From Tanytarsus gracilentus (Eukaryota; Arthropoda; Insecta; Diptera; Chironomidae), in the NCBI GenBank assembly GCA_038502055.1, contig JAXRKN010000043.1:2604001-2668000 (forward strand): a stretch of DNA of 64,000 nt. Direction: 5' to 3'. The notes beneath the pieces are model-generated. The model saw only the letters and a program-made list of their open reading frames with translations. It did not search any database and was not told the origin of the DNA. The translations under genes and the position numbers were made by a program. Below, in pieces: positions 1 through 13,098 of this stretch (within the stretch, counting starts at the first letter, position 1; the number at the start of each line of letters is the position of its first letter).

Positions 1-2400
1 GTACTATTCTCCGGTGGGTGCAAGGTGTGGGAACTTTTTTTCACTCGTTATCTTTTTTATTATAAAAGTCCAAAAAGTATTTTTTAACCTTGATCAAAAT
101 GAGTGATAATCACCTTGATAAAATGATAAAATAAATTTTTTATCTATGAAAATACCTTAACTTTGAATTTTTTTCGAGGAAATGGGAGAATAGTATGTGT
201 AAAGCATATAAATTAATGTACTTTTTATACCCTTAAAAAATTAAATCAGAGTTTACTATCCCCGGATTTTTCTCATTTCGAGTGTGTGCAACTTGCTCAA
301 TAATTTTATTTTTCTTTTCTCTCCTCAGAAATCCATTAATATACATTTTTCATTCATTCTTATTTAACGATATTTCTATCAATTTCTCTGCTCTAAGCTT
401 GCACTTTTTTCTATAAGTGCAAGTGTACACAGCTCAATGTACGGATATGATGATAAAAATCATCTTTATTATTCCTCTACTAAGTACATTTGTATGGTCT
501 TCATTTAGCGCAAAAAAATATAGAACAAGCGAGGAATTTTCTCCTCTTGATAGAGCTTCACTCATTTTGTTACACTCATAGAAAAATCATTTTTAATTCT
601 TGCACAATCAATTCAATATAATTTAAAATTTAGACGACTCGAAAAAATAAAATTAAACTTAGACTAAGATTGCCCTCAAAAAGCAAAGAAAAATGATATT
701 TTCTGTGAGTGTAAACTACACATAATTATTCCTTGGTTCATCTGAAATCAAACACTCCCTTTGATATGAATCTAATAAGTGCGGCTAAAGAGAGAAAGAT
801 CATGAAGAAAATGCAATTAAAATCTGATTTTTTCATACACACAACATGATGAAAATAAAAAAAACGCAAGAGCGAGAGGAAAAAAGTATGCTCAGACGGT
901 TTATGAATCATCGTTTCGATTGAAGAATATTGAAGAATGAGAGAATTCAAAATAAGACGATATAAAAAAGGAATTTAAGCAACAACACAACGAAGACGAC
1001 GCAAAATGATGCTGAGGAGCATGGATGGAAAAAATGCGCACGATAGAATTTTTGTAAATATTTTGAAATTCAACTCTAGCACATCGCGAGAGATGTCTTA
1101 AATCAAGTTTTAGAGGAAGAAGAAGTGGGGTGTCTTTGGCAATCTCCATACTCGAGAGCTATTAGAGGAAATTTGTGACCGTATGGACATCAGATGTGTG
1201 AGCGCGTGTTTTTTTAATGCTTCTTAGCTCATTGAGTTTTATTTTTATTTCACAATTGCTTAATCAAATATCTGTAAATTAAACTCTCACACACATGTAT
1301 AGGGATGTACATAGAGTAAATAACTCGTCGCACATGTTTTAAGGTATATGGAAAAAATATCTGATAGAAGTTTGTTTTTTCAAACGACTCATCAGAATAA
1401 TACACAGCCGTGAATTACCGGATATAAATTGTGTTGTGCAAAAAATAAAAAAAACTACTAAAATTCTCTCATGTGACATTGTGCATTGTGTATGGAAATT
1501 GGAATAAAATGCGGTAAATGCTGATGGTGTTGAAATGCAATGCACCACTAATTTCTGTCATAGACCAATATTGTACAACTTGCCCAGCCCATGTTGTTGC
1601 TTTAAATAGACCACAAAAAAATAAAAAAATAAATAAAAAACTTTCCTTTTGGTTGTGACTCTTTTCTTCTTCAATAGTTTCCACTTGTATGTACTCGATC
1701 GTATCAAAGGGAGAGCATTTAAAGATTAAAATATTTTAAAGACTCATTATTTCAATACTTTAGAATCTTAAAATAAAATAAAAAATATTTTAAATGACCG
1801 CACATGCGAAATGATGATGAATTAAAAGAATTAATTACCAACGCTAATTTTCTTTCTTTTTTCGTCAACAACAACGGCGATGTCGACTACGAAAAGAGAA
1901 AGTCGAGACAGGCCAAAATAATATGCATAATAACATTATGCGATATGTTTTTATTTTAAGTAGCAAACAACGATGTCTCGGTGACTTGCTTCCTCGGATT
2001 TGACAATAATAACAATAATAAATGTTCTCTCTTTCTTCCAACCATGCAGCAGAAATGTTACACGATAGTGTTTAGTTTAATTGACCTTGACACAAACCTG
2101 TGCTGCTGCTTGCAGTATTGTTGTCGTTCCGAGAGAGAAGGAAAGGGAAAAAATTCCCACGTTTATGTTTTTAAAGCACACCGGAGAGTGCTTGCCGAGC
2201 AATAAATAATAAAAATAAACACTTGTTACCATCGTCAATTCTATATAGATTTTTTCCAACAACGTTCAACATGTGGTGATTCATAATTACCAATCACATG
2301 AAAAAATAATCGAATAATGCAAAAAATATTGAATGAAAATAAATATCACGGAGAATTTTCGCTTATTTTTTCAATTTTTCTCATCCTCTCACAATTATAG
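1..2400. other. non-coding DNA upstream of first visible Graf exon
   Basis: No convincing exon was found on either strand. The short open frames here have no recognisable composition or motif. The first Graf exon in view starts at 2401 with the last two bases of a codon, so at least one earlier coding exon, carrying the start of the BAR domain, must exist. I could not find it here, so this stretch is probably intron, with the start of the gene left of the window. Confidence 0.6.
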
Positions 2401-5400
2401 ATTTATCTCGGTGCCAAAGAACGCTAGCAAAGAGCTTGAATGAATTCAATTTCGAGTGTATTGGTTCGACGCAAACGGACGATGAGCAAGTGATAGCGGC
2501 GAGCTTGAAGCAGTTTAGTAAGCTGATATCAGCAATTGAAGATGAACGAGATAATATGGTAAATATATGTGACGATGAGAATTTGTTTGATATTTTTTTT
2601 ATCGTGAGCTATGGCCTTTGAAATGTACACAGGAAATCTTAGGGATTTTTATTGAATAAATCATGCGATTAAATGGAAAGATCGTATGCGGAAAAGTTTT
2701 TAATGGATTCTATACGCGGTTTCGACTTTAAATATTGAAACGCTTTAATTTTTCCCAGAAAGAGACACTTTTGGTGGGATTTTATTGCCGAAAAAATGTA
2801 CTCAAGTTACGATTTCTGAGATTTTTATTTTGCGTCATTCATTAAAGTGTTAAAATTAAAATAATTAGATGTAATTAATTAACCAAAATATTTATCGTTC
2901 TCATTACTCAGTTATTAATTCAAATATAAAAACTTCCTCAATCTTATATCAGATTTCCAATTAAGTAATTTAATTTCAATTAAATATAGTTACCTGATCT
3001 CAAGCGATCTCTACCAAAAAGAATATTAAAAAACTCAATAAATTATTTCATTCAAATAATAGCTGTCAATAACGGAATTACTTTACAAATAGCGCAGTTT
3101 TGCGATGAAAAATTGACATTTCAAAGTCAAATGTCAGAATGAAATAAAAAATCAATAATTTGCAATATTGATAATTTAAAAAATGTTTATTGAAAGCACA
3201 ATTCAACACCGAGTGCCGGAGAATGATCGTAAAAATTTGTTGATGACAAAAATTAACTTTTTTCAGCTCGATCGAGCTCACGATCAGTTTGTTCTACCTC
3301 TCGAGGGTTTTCGTAAAGATGCAATTGGAGGTGTGAAGGAGAAAAAGAAGCAGCACGACAAGAAGACTGCAAAATTTTGTCAGGCACAAGAGAAAATTCT
3401 CAATCTTTCGTCAAAGAAGCCGGAGGCGATTGTTGTCGAGGTAAATTCCAAGCATTTGAAAAATGTCAATTGTCATAATGGCCATCCCTTATCAGTCACA
3501 AAATAGAAACTGGTTTTACTTCTATTCAGCTTTCGGAACAATGTGCGAATGAATGAAATGTTCTCTGTGCATGTGAAGAATTCTACATTTATTTTCGGCA
3601 AATTACTTAATGCGCATGACATATTTTATGAATGGCAGTCTCTTCTATGAAGGTATATGGCAACATTTTTTCCCTTCTCGCTCTCCGTGTGGTGGTGAAT
3701 CAAAACAATTTTTTAATATAAGAGAGAAGGCGAGAAAAAATTATGAAAAAAAAATTGGTGTAGAATTTAGAGACTAATTGCCACAGTTATTTTAAAGTGT
3801 ATTTCATACATAAACTTTTATACATTGTGTGACCAAGACAATTCACTTTTAATGCACTAAAGGAATCGAAAAAGAAAAATTTTCTCATTGCATACGGAAA
3901 AAAAATCTGGCCATAAAGTGTCGAGTGAAATCAATCCAACGCTCTTTTTAGTGTAACCCACGAAGTGGTGTAACACTTATATGCGCCTATTTCCGTCCGT
4001 CCGTCTGTCCGTCCGTCTGTTCCTTCGAGATCTCGGCTCCTGAGATAGCTAGAGACTTCTAGTTTTCGCCAAATGGTAGGTCTATGAATTTAGATTCGGC
4101 CATTTTAGGAATTATGAGGGTCATGACCACAGGTCGTGCCATGGACAGCCCTAAATGCCATTTTTCATACAAATTTCCTGTTATATGGCTTCATGTATGT
4201 CGTTGAACTCGTATTTGTATCAGGAATCGAAAGGCATTGATGATATTTGAGGAATGTCTATCATGGCCATCCAAGAGTGCCACCAATGTCCATCACGGCC
4301 GGCCAGTAGTGCCCTAATGTCCAATTTTTAAAAGTATGGCTTCATGTACCTCGTTGAACACGTAATTGCATCAGGAATTGATTAGCATTGATGATTTTGA
4401 AGAATGACCGTCACGGCCGGCCAGGAGTGTCAAGGAATGCCACTAATGTCCATTTTTTAGAAGTATGGCTTCATGTACCTCATTGAACTCGGAATTTGAC
4501 CAGGAATCGATTGGCATGGATCTGAAAATGGAACACTGTGGAAAATGGAACACAGTGGAAAATGGAACACAATGGAAAATGGAACACAATGGTAAATGAA
4601 ACACAATGGAAAATGGAACACAATGGAAAATGGAACACAATGGAAAATTAAACACAATGGAAAATTAAACAAATGGAAAATGAAACACAATGGAAAATGG
4701 AACAAATGGAAAATGAAACACAATGGAAAATGAAACAAATGGAAAATGAAACAAATGGAAAATGAAACACAATGGAAAATGGAACACAGTGGAAAATGAA
4801 ACACAGTCGAAACACAGTGGTAAGGCATTTTGGGAAGCCAGTTTCGGGAAGCCAGTTTCGGGAAGCCATTTTCGGGAAGCAATTTTGGGAAGCCATTCTT
4901 GGGAAGCCCTTTTTGGGAAGCCATTTTAGGGGAGCCATTTGGGGAAGCAACTTTTTGGAAGCAAAAGGGAGGCCAGAAGAGGAAGCCAAAGGGGAAGCCA
5001 ATACTGATCTGTTACAAGTGGGTTACACGGCAACACCCACGTGTGGGTTTTGAAACATTTTTTAAAATGATAAACTACACATAATTTTAAGGGTAATAAT
5101 AGTCTACAATTTATGTCAAGTTCAACGAATCTAATTAACTGTGCTACTGTTTGAAAAAGTACCTATTTAGAGGCACACAACGAAATTTTTTTAAATCCAC
5201 AAAAAAAAATTAAGATGGTGGTGATGTGATGTCCGTGAATGTGTCGCTTATTTTTTCATCGTCTCATAGAGAATAATCTAATAATGGATGGCTAATTATG
5301 ACAAGTGAATTTTTTTTATACATGAAAACTATGAAACGCTTTGGATTTGAGTTAAAAATGAACAAACAATTTAATAGGCTGATGCGGCGTTAGATATGCT

Positions 5401-8400
5401 AAAACGTGAATACATCCACGAGTCATTGAATTATGTCTTGAAAATACAAGAAGTGCAAGAACGAATAAAATTTGAATTTGTGGAAATTCTCCTGGGTTTT
5501 ATGTCAGGATGGCTCGTTTTTTATCATCTTGGACATGAAGTTGCAGAGGATGCCAAAGAATATATGACCGACCTACAGCATAAAGTTCAAAAAGTAAGAT
5601 CCACACTTTTTTCTCTCTTAATGTTTTGAAGCTCGCTCAATGTTAAGTGTAATGTGACCAATTTTAGACTCGCGAGGGTTACACCGAGTTTCGTGAAATT
5701 GCAAAGGAACTAAAATCCAAATACATGCATTTTCAACTGAAGCCGGAGTCGGAGTACACCAACCAAGGCTATCTTTATTTGATGGAAAAGAGTAAGTTTC
5801 ACTAAATATTAAAGTCATGATGAACTGAAGGTGTTAAAAAGAGTCTCACTCTCGTCTTATGAATTCACAGAGGCCTTTACAGCGACATGGCAAAAATATT
5901 ATTGTACCTACAAGAAGCAAAACAAACAATTTTCGATGCTTCAGTACAATCAGCAAATACCGGGACGTATTGTGAGTACTATAAACTCGACTTTCTCGTG
6001 ACTCTTTAATTCTCAATTTATCACCTTATTTTTTTGTGTAGCAATCAACTCCTGAGAAATTGACACTGGCGAGCTGTACACGATGCATATCGGATTTTGA
6101 GAAACGATTTTGCTTCGATTTAACGTTCGAGCAGAAGCCAACGATTGTCTACACTTTTCAAGCGCTTTCCGAGAAAGATCGAAAATCCTGGCTAGATGCG
6201 ATGGATGGCAAAGAACCTGTAAATTAAATTAAACTCTACTTTCATCGCTTTGCTAATTTCTTACGAACATACAAACTCATTTTTTTTAGGTTTATTTAAC
6301 GCCTGCCGGCAAAAGCACAAATACCGTACAAGAGGAAGAATACGTTTTAGATGAAGTTGGCTTTGCCTTTGTAAAAAAGTGCATAGAGACACTCGAGAAG
6401 CGAGGACTCGAAGAGGAGGGCTTGTATCGTGTGAGCGGTGTCGGCACAAAAATTAATAAACTCCTTCAACTTGGCCTCGATGGCAAAAAGACTGAAACAG
6501 AGCGGTTGGCATTGTTCGAAGATGGCCAACATGTGGACGTAATTGAGAGTAAAACTATTGCCAGTGCATTGAAGCAGTATCTGAGGAAGCTCCGAGAGCC
6601 GCTCATGACTTATCGCTACTTTAATGGATTTCTAGCGGCCGCAAAGCAAGAACAACATCTTCAGCGTATCAGCGATGTTCATGCGCTCACGCATCGACTT
6701 CCAAAGAATCACTTTGAGATGCTTGACATCATCATTCAGCATCTGAGGAGGGTTTCACTTAAGAGCCATAAGAATAAAATGTCAATCTTCAATTTGGGCG
6801 TGGTGTTTGGACCGACATTGCTGAAAGCATCCGAGGACAGTCTCGCTGCGGTGTTGGAAATTAAATTTAACAATTTAGTGATTGAAATCCTAATAGAAAA
6901 TTATGAGCTTATTTTTAAGAATTCACCTGGCAAATCATCCGACTATATGTGAGTACTCAAATGTGTGTGTTTGTGTGTTTATTGTGAGGAGACACGATGG
7001 ATATTGTTAACCCTCTCCTATTTCCGTAATGAAAAAAGAAAAAGATAGGTCTCGATGTTATTTCTCTCTCTCTCATTCTCTTTGATTATAGTTCACGTAA
7101 TTCATCACTTAGTCCACCCTTTCAGCGGTCATCAAACTATTACCGTGACTCATCGGTCGCTGCTGATCCACGCTATCCTCAGCCAATTAGAGTTAGTGAT
7201 CATTTTGTTCAATTTTCATTGATCATATTCTGTTGCTTTATATCCCATATGATTATTCAGTTCATGAAGTATTAATCCATTCGTGTGTCTCTCTCTTTCT
7301 GTGTGTCCTAATTGTAGGTGGTGGCAAAATCCAACTATACCGATCCAATAATGTCAAGTAGTTTGCAAAATATTCCAAATGGCATGTCTTTGTATCATTC
7401 GACTTCATCGACAACTGGCTCGGCCATCGCCAATCAACTTGGTAATCGTAATCATCGCTTTCAGGCAAGCACGCAACAATCCACGCCGCCCTCATATTCC
7501 CTCTACGAAACAAAGTCCAGCACAAATATAAATCAGAAATCATTGTCGCCTATTATGCGTGTCGGCGGTGATGCAACGTCGCTGTCATCAAGAGAACTAA
7601 ATAGCGGTGTCAGCAACACGGGAGCAACGAGCGGATATCTCACCAAATCAGCATCACCGTAATATTTAAATTTCTTTAATTAGAATTTTGTTTAACATAT
7701 AATAATTTTAGGCCAACAACGCTCAACAATAATAGTTACCAGAATGCAATCTATGTTCAAAAGCATCAATTTTACAATAATGTCAATAAGTTTGCACCAA
7801 GCACGCAACAAAATCTATCGCGAAGTGGAGGCCTTCTCGATACTTATGGAACCATTGGTAGTCAGCCGACAATGCTGCATAATAAATCAGTACATCACAA
7901 CATCTTGACATCATCCGACACCAACCTCTCGAAGCTCTTCGATCGCGTTCACTCGTCCGATGAGTCCGTGTGTTCTTCGTCTAGTCGTGATTTAAATTCT
8001 TCACAGCAACAACAACAACCGTCATCACTTTATCAACCGCTTTATAGTAGTACGCAAAGGGAACTCAATAAGTCGGCGAGTGGAAGTAATAAGCAGCTGA
8101 ATATTTGGAGTGATTTTTCCCGACAACCACAAACGCAGCAGCAGCTCCAGCAACAATACAATGATGTCATATCTACTAGTCATAACAATAATGGATCGGG
8201 TCTTATTCCAAAAAAGCAGCAGCGTGGGCATAAAGACGGCGCAGATCGAGATGAAATTGAAATTGTTAAGGCAAAACCTTATAATATACAGCAAAATTGG
8301 TACGTTGACAGTGAAACTCGCGAAATTATTTTAATAAGATTTAAACGATTTCACTTTTCTCTCTCTCTCCACGTGACTTAATTAACGTATAAGCCTACAC

Positions 8401-8680
8401 CCACTGTTTTTTAAACTCTATTTAATCTCTAACTTTTTATATTTTTGCAGTCGTGTGCGAACGCTTTACGCTTGTCTTGCGGAGAACGAAGGCGAACTTT
8501 CTTTTGAACCAAACCAAATTATTATAAATGGTGAGTTATCATAATTCTAAAGTGTAGGAGACTTTTCTAATGTATATTTTCTTTTCAGTCTGTAGATCAA
8601 ACGAGCCTGGCTGGCTGCACGGTACACTAAATGGAAAGTCGGGCCTCATACCTGAAAATTATTGTGAATTTCTAAACTAA
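2401..8680 (+). CDS. Graf: Graf-family Rho GTPase-activating protein (BAR-PH-RhoGAP-SH3), 5' partial
   Basis: Twelve exons join in one continuous frame: 2401-2558, 3267-3440, 5378-5593, 5668-5791, 5871-5971, 6042-6218, 6290-6948, 7092-7191, 7318-7658, 7712-8299, 8451-8530, 8589-8680. They encode about 935 residues, and every junction is GT-AG with matching phase. Order: C-terminal two thirds of a BAR domain (residues 1-185, with the family block FECIGSTQTDDE), a PH domain (about 210-312), RhoGAP (about 335-525) with the arginine finger in GLYRVSG near residue 363 and the block NLGVVFGPTLL, a Ser/Gln/Asn-rich linker, then a terminal SH3 (about 880-935). In this family the BAR-PH part binds curved membranes and the GAP stimulates GTP hydrolysis by Rho/Cdc42; a role in endocytosis and actin control is established for GRAF proteins. 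The start codon and BAR N-terminus lie outside the visible exons. Intron 3 carries repeat copy A. Confidence 0.93.
4525..4815. repeat. 17-bp minisatellite 1 of copy A
   Basis: Imperfect tandem units close to GGAAAATGGAACACAAT, with shorter variants in which AACACAAT becomes AACAAAT. The unit has no stop in any minus-strand frame, so several long overlapping Phe/Pro/Cys/His-rich frames appear that are not genes. Confidence 0.85.
4822..4985. repeat. minisatellite 2 of copy A (GGGAAGCCATTTT units)
   Basis: About ten imperfect units near 16 bp built on GGGAAGCCA(T/G)TTT. It directly follows minisatellite 1. The same order is seen in the copy at 61901-62880. Confidence 0.8.
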
Positions 8681-9823
8681 TTTTTGGTTTTCAATGTTTT
8701 TTTCTTTTTCGATGTGATTTAACTGAAGAGCTTTCATGCAAAAGAGAAGAGAAAATTATTATGTGAAAAACTAAAATTACGACAAAAAAATTACAAATTG
8801 ATGAAGATGTCAAAGACTATATAATTGATGAGAAAAATCCATCTAGAGAAAAAAATTGTATTTTAAATTTGCATTCGAGAAAAAAAAACAATTAATCAGT
8901 ATTTCAATTCGGTTTTCGTTTAGAAAAAGTTTAATTTTTAAAAATAATTGGCGACAGTATTTATGACACACTCCTTTATTATATACACACTTATGATGTT
9001 TAAAACTTATCCAATTTAATTTTAACTATTATCATTATGGCCATAAAAATCGAAAGAAAATAATTGATAAAAACAAAAGTTTGCCATTTTTGTAGGTTTT
9101 AAAAGAGGAAAATTTTATTTGTAAATTATAAATTGTAATTTTTTTTATGCTTTTATAACATTCCGATTTTTAAAAGTAATGATGTGGAAATTGTTGAAAA
9201 TTTTGTTATTTTTATCATTAAACATATTGAGCAACTGTGATTTGTTTGGGTCAGGTTTAATTATATTATTTTTATCGTCCTTAAAAAAAATGCCACACAC
9301 ACAAAGTTTAAATTTGTATCCATTTTTTTTAATTGAATAGATTTAATGTACCATAACATATAGTTTACGTAAAATATGTGGGACCAAGCGAAAATTTCCA
9401 CATAACAATTATATCTTCATTATTTTAAACTCTTCCCTCTGTTGTGTACTTTTTTATCTATATTCCTAATCACGCTTCAAACACAATACTTTAATTTCGA
9501 ATTTTATCTATCAAACACTTCTTTTATATGAGAAAATCTTAAACTAATGATAAAACAATTCTTGTCCTATACAAAAAAAAATAAACATTACCATTAGAAA
9601 ATTCTTAACGACGGACGTCACTTTCTTACAAAATCATGTGACACGATCATAAGGGTTCTAATGCAAAAAAGGAAAACATACACCAATATATAGCGATTAA
9701 TAAGGAAAACATTTAATGTATAGTAAATGAACGAAAAAGGAAAAATGATAAAAAATAAAAAGTATATTATGGAAAATTTATGGAATCAATCGCGTTTCAT
9801 TCGTTATTTTTTAAAACTTAACT
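8681..9823. other. convergent intergenic region / Graf 3' UTR
   Basis: AT-rich DNA between the Graf stop and the end of the receptor gene on the opposite strand. It includes an AATAAA at 9580-9585 that could end the Graf transcript. There are no convincing coding frames. Confidence 0.5.
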
Positions 9824-11814
9824 CTATTTTTTCTTAAATATCTCCCTATATTTCCTCTTGGCATAATCTTTAGACAAATGCTTTACACAATCATGATAAA
9901 AGACTTCACCAATAAGTGCAATAAAAGCGAGACAAAATCCAATTCCTAAAATGAAGAAAAAAGGTCCAATCGAGTCCAAATCTAAAATTTCTTTCTCGCT
10001 TTCAGCATTCATAGCTCTGTCTCTAAAAATTTTATAAAAACCATATTCAATTGATGCCTCATTTTCGAAGAACATTTGCCAAGCTTGATGAAGTCCAGCG
10101 GCGGATGTTAAATCAATTAAATCTTGAAAATAATTTGTAAAAGGTGCGTAAGGTCCAGTGTATAAAGAAAGTGGTACGGAATAAATACTTTTGGGAATTT
10201 TGTACATCCCAAAATAATATCCATACATATGCCTGATTTCAAAGTCAATTATCTTGCATTCTCTATAGAAAGCGATTCTTAAAAATGCAAAATGATGAAG
10301 TTTCTTAATTGACGGATTTACAACTCGATTTGGCTTGTTTTTAATTTCATAATACTTGGGATAAATGTAAGGACTAAGGATGTGATTTTCCATCATTACA
10401 ATGTCGCTATCTAAAAGCTCATCGAAATCTTTTAAAAGCTTTTCTTCAAAGGGCTGAAGCATGAATGAAGTCACTAGAGATTGATATCCGTTGCTCAGGA
10501 GAAAAATTGTAAAAATCAAAATCTGAAGAATTACTTTAAGAATTAAATTATTGCTGAAAAATGTAGAAACAGGTTAGGTTTAAAATTATAAAATTAATCA
10601 ATATCAAACTCACACGCGTATGTTCAAGGATTGTCCAACAAAAAATGCATACATTCCAAATAAAAAGTTCCCAATCGAATCCTCAGCGCCAAATTTTCTA
10701 AAAATCCTCCAAATAAATGCTGATAAAGCCAATGAAACGGTTGAATATAGCCAAACTCGATCATCGAAAGGACGAATTAGAATTTGTTCGTAGACTGCAA
10801 TTTTCGCTGGCAATGGAGCAGCCATGCATTTTTCTATATCTTCGTGAGTCCATAATAAACCTCTTTCATCGTCTGTAAACTCATTTATAATACACAAATC
10901 TATATATCGTAAGATTTTTACAACTTCTTCGTGAACATTTTTCCAATAATCTTGTTGATTGTTAAAATTTCTTGAGACATCAATGTAGTTGATTTTTGCA
11001 TTTAATTTCTCACTAACAATGTCTAGAAAATGGGTGTATTTCCCTATAAAATTACCATCTGATTTAATAAGCATTCCATTTCCCTTGGCATATGCGATAT
11101 TAAATGTAGCATTTTGTAATTTGTCAGGAAAAAAATTGAAGTAAATTTCGTTCATCGAATTTGGATCTATAGCAATGTAAGCATCATCAATAAAAATATT
11201 TGGAATGATCACTTTGATCACGTCTTGATCCAAATAAATCACTAAAAATTTAACGACTCTAAAGTATTTAAAATTTTTAATGATTTCTCTCGCGTTATGA
11301 ACATCTCTGGTTATGATAATTGAAATTAAATTACGTCGATAAAGGAATAATGTGAAAGTGTCCAGGAAGATTTCGTTCTGAAAATAATTTTAATCGGTCA
11401 AGGACGCACTAGTGATTAAAATTTATGTTTTACCTTTTCAATCTTGTCCGCGATGTAAATTATTAATTGAGGCTTGAAATACTGAGCATTTCTAATATCA
11501 TGTAGTGACTCATGGTCCTTCTTCATCCAATCTCTTTCAGCTGGTATTGGAGGTCTCATGTTGAGTTTAAGGAGACTTTCTGGCAAACATTTGAGAATTT
11601 CTCGACTTAATTTCGGTGAAAAACTGTGCTTAAGCTCAATCAATGACATTAGCCATAAAGGATTTTTATCGAGTTCGGTTTCGACAATTTTACAGACAAA
11701 TTTTGGAAGGGAATTTAAGATTTTACATTGCACTGAACTTAAAATTAATGTTATAAAAATGAAAAGTAAAGATATATTAACTTTTATATTCCACATGTAA
11801 TTTTTAAACGCCAA
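9824..11814 (-). CDS. divergent ionotropic receptor (IR, chemosensory iGluR-like)
   Basis: Three exons on the minus strand, 11814-11434, 11377-10614 and 10553-9824, join in frame to a complete protein of about 624 residues, a normal IR length. Residues 1-30 form a signal peptide ending near SVQC. An extracellular S1-like region follows, then TM1 (VWLYSTVSLALSAFIWRIF, about 334-352), a pore-loop region ending GQSLNIR, a second membrane span (about 385-412), an S2-like region and a last membrane span (FFFILGIGFCLAFIALI, about 572-590), with a short Lys-rich cytoplasmic tail. This iGluR topology with almost no conserved ligand residues is typical of the divergent insect IR clades, which act as taste or other contact receptors. 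The exact subfamily cannot be told by eye. All three exon junctions are consistent GT-AG. Confidence 0.82.
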
Positions 11815-12823
11815 TTTCTCAATAGATAAAAACTCTAAAATATATTCAAGAACTTATCGACTCAAACTTTAGTAAAGAAGTGAAAAAATTCAATAATTTT
11901 TAAAGGAATCAATTGGAAAAGTGTCAATCCAATGACCGATTGAAGGATGTTCAAATATTTACTCGTTTATTTTGAGATTCCACGAATTTCTCAAAGAAAA
12001 GAAAATTTGTTGAGAATCTTAACCTCGTTACATTAGTGTGCCATCAAAAAAAATCAAAAAGGAAATAGTTTGTTACGCAATTTTAGCATAAATGCTCATG
12101 TGTCTAAAATATTTTAATATCTTCTGAGAACACTGGCAGGTATGTGAGAAATATTTCTTAAATATTCCTCAACGCGTCAAAAGAGCAAAGGAATGTGCGA
12201 AAAAAAAATCAGTTACAATGGACCCTTTTGTTTTATCTCTTCTTTGCATACATGAGAACCGGTTCTTTTTCTTCCCGCCAAATTAACTTTTAACAAGAAC
12301 GAAAAATAATAGTGATAAACTGTCACAACCAATCTAAAATCTCACACTAACATCAACAATTAAAGTTTAAGCGTTAATTAAATTAAAAATATCATAAAAT
12401 TCGTTATTTTCTTGCGTCGTTTAAATTTTATAGCAAGTTCGCTCGAATAAAACGCTCGCGCTATAAACTTACCATAAAATAATTTCTTTGGTTGAAAAAA
12501 AAATTTGAGAGATTTAGTATTTAAAGAAATCTTGAATCGCGAACATCGATGAATTAATTTTATTCATCGCAACCAAGTTAAAAGAGGGACTAAAGTGATT
12601 CATAGGAAATTTAAGGAAAATGCCATTCAACTTTTTCTAAAACAAATTAATTTTCGTGTGCGGAATAAATTTTCTACGAAAGAAAATAGAGAAGAAAAAA
12701 GTGTTTTTTTGCATAACTTCGTGTGTGTGTAAAAAATATGTTTTTAAAAACATAAATTAACAATGAAAAATGTCGTGTTATGAGCTCTAAATAATATCCA
12801 ATAAAGTTCACAAGTGATAAAGA
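11815..12823. other. divergent intergenic region
   Basis: This lies between the 5' end of the minus-strand receptor and the first plus-strand schizo-type exon, and should hold both promoters. A TATAAA at 12462-12467 is the only core-promoter-like signal I noticed. It would give a leader of about 330 bases for the 12824 exon, but this is weak evidence. Confidence 0.35.
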
Positions 12824-13098
12824 ATGTTTCAGTCGGAAATTTTCTTCGCGGAAATGAGTGTGGGCGACAAAAGCAACATGATACAAAAGGAACACCATCA
12901 TATAAATCCAGCCGCACCAGCGAACGTACCTCCGACCATGGATATGAATTATGTAAATTTATTGCGTGAAAATTTCGAGCTAAGAGAGCGAAATAATCAA
13001 CTGATTAAGCTCAACAATACGCTAATGATTGAAATAAGTCAGTTGAAATTAGAAATTGATATGTTGGAGCTGAAGAAAGCACTTGCGCAAGAAGATAG
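12824..13098 (+). CDS. candidate alternative first coding exon of schizo/IQSEC (coiled coil)
   Basis: The frame opens at 12824, two codons after an in-frame TAA, and runs 91 codons plus two bases to a strong donor (GATAG|GTAAGT). A second possible start is at 12854. Residues about 45-90 form a leucine-rich coiled coil with heptad spacing. No exon between here and 19174 was recognised. The donor phase (two bases left over) fits the acceptor at 19803 of the schizo gene exactly. Vertebrate IQSEC1/2 long isoforms also start with a coiled coil, which supports assigning this exon to schizo. This is inference: it could instead be the 5' end of a separate gene whose later exons I do not see. If joined, the protein would be 982 residues. 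Confidence 0.5.

Larger units (their letters stand above)
3951..5065. mobile_element. non-autonomous TE-like repeat, copy A (in Graf intron)
   Basis: This is the longest of three related elements (others at 50755-51527 and 61901-62880). It opens with GTGTAACCCAC (3951-3961), which returns inverted as GTGGGTTACAC at 5018-5028, and it ends in a GTGTGGGTTTTGAAAC tail running into T's. From left to right it has a GTCCGTC-rich block (about 3990-4025), a GAGATCTC block, three diverged copies of a 130-150 bp repeat containing ATGGCTTCATGTA (near 4185, 4336 and 4465), a 17-bp minisatellite and a second minisatellite of about 16 bp. No transposase frame is present. Open frames inside it come from repeats that lack stops. 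The class is unknown. Confidence 0.8.

Noticed and set aside
4443..5001. Several overlapping long frames with FHCVPFSIVFH-like periodic peptides (also at 50901-51430 and 62400-62912)
   Set aside because: They are translations of a 17-bp minisatellite that lacks stops in several frames, with no start context, splice logic or non-repeat domain.
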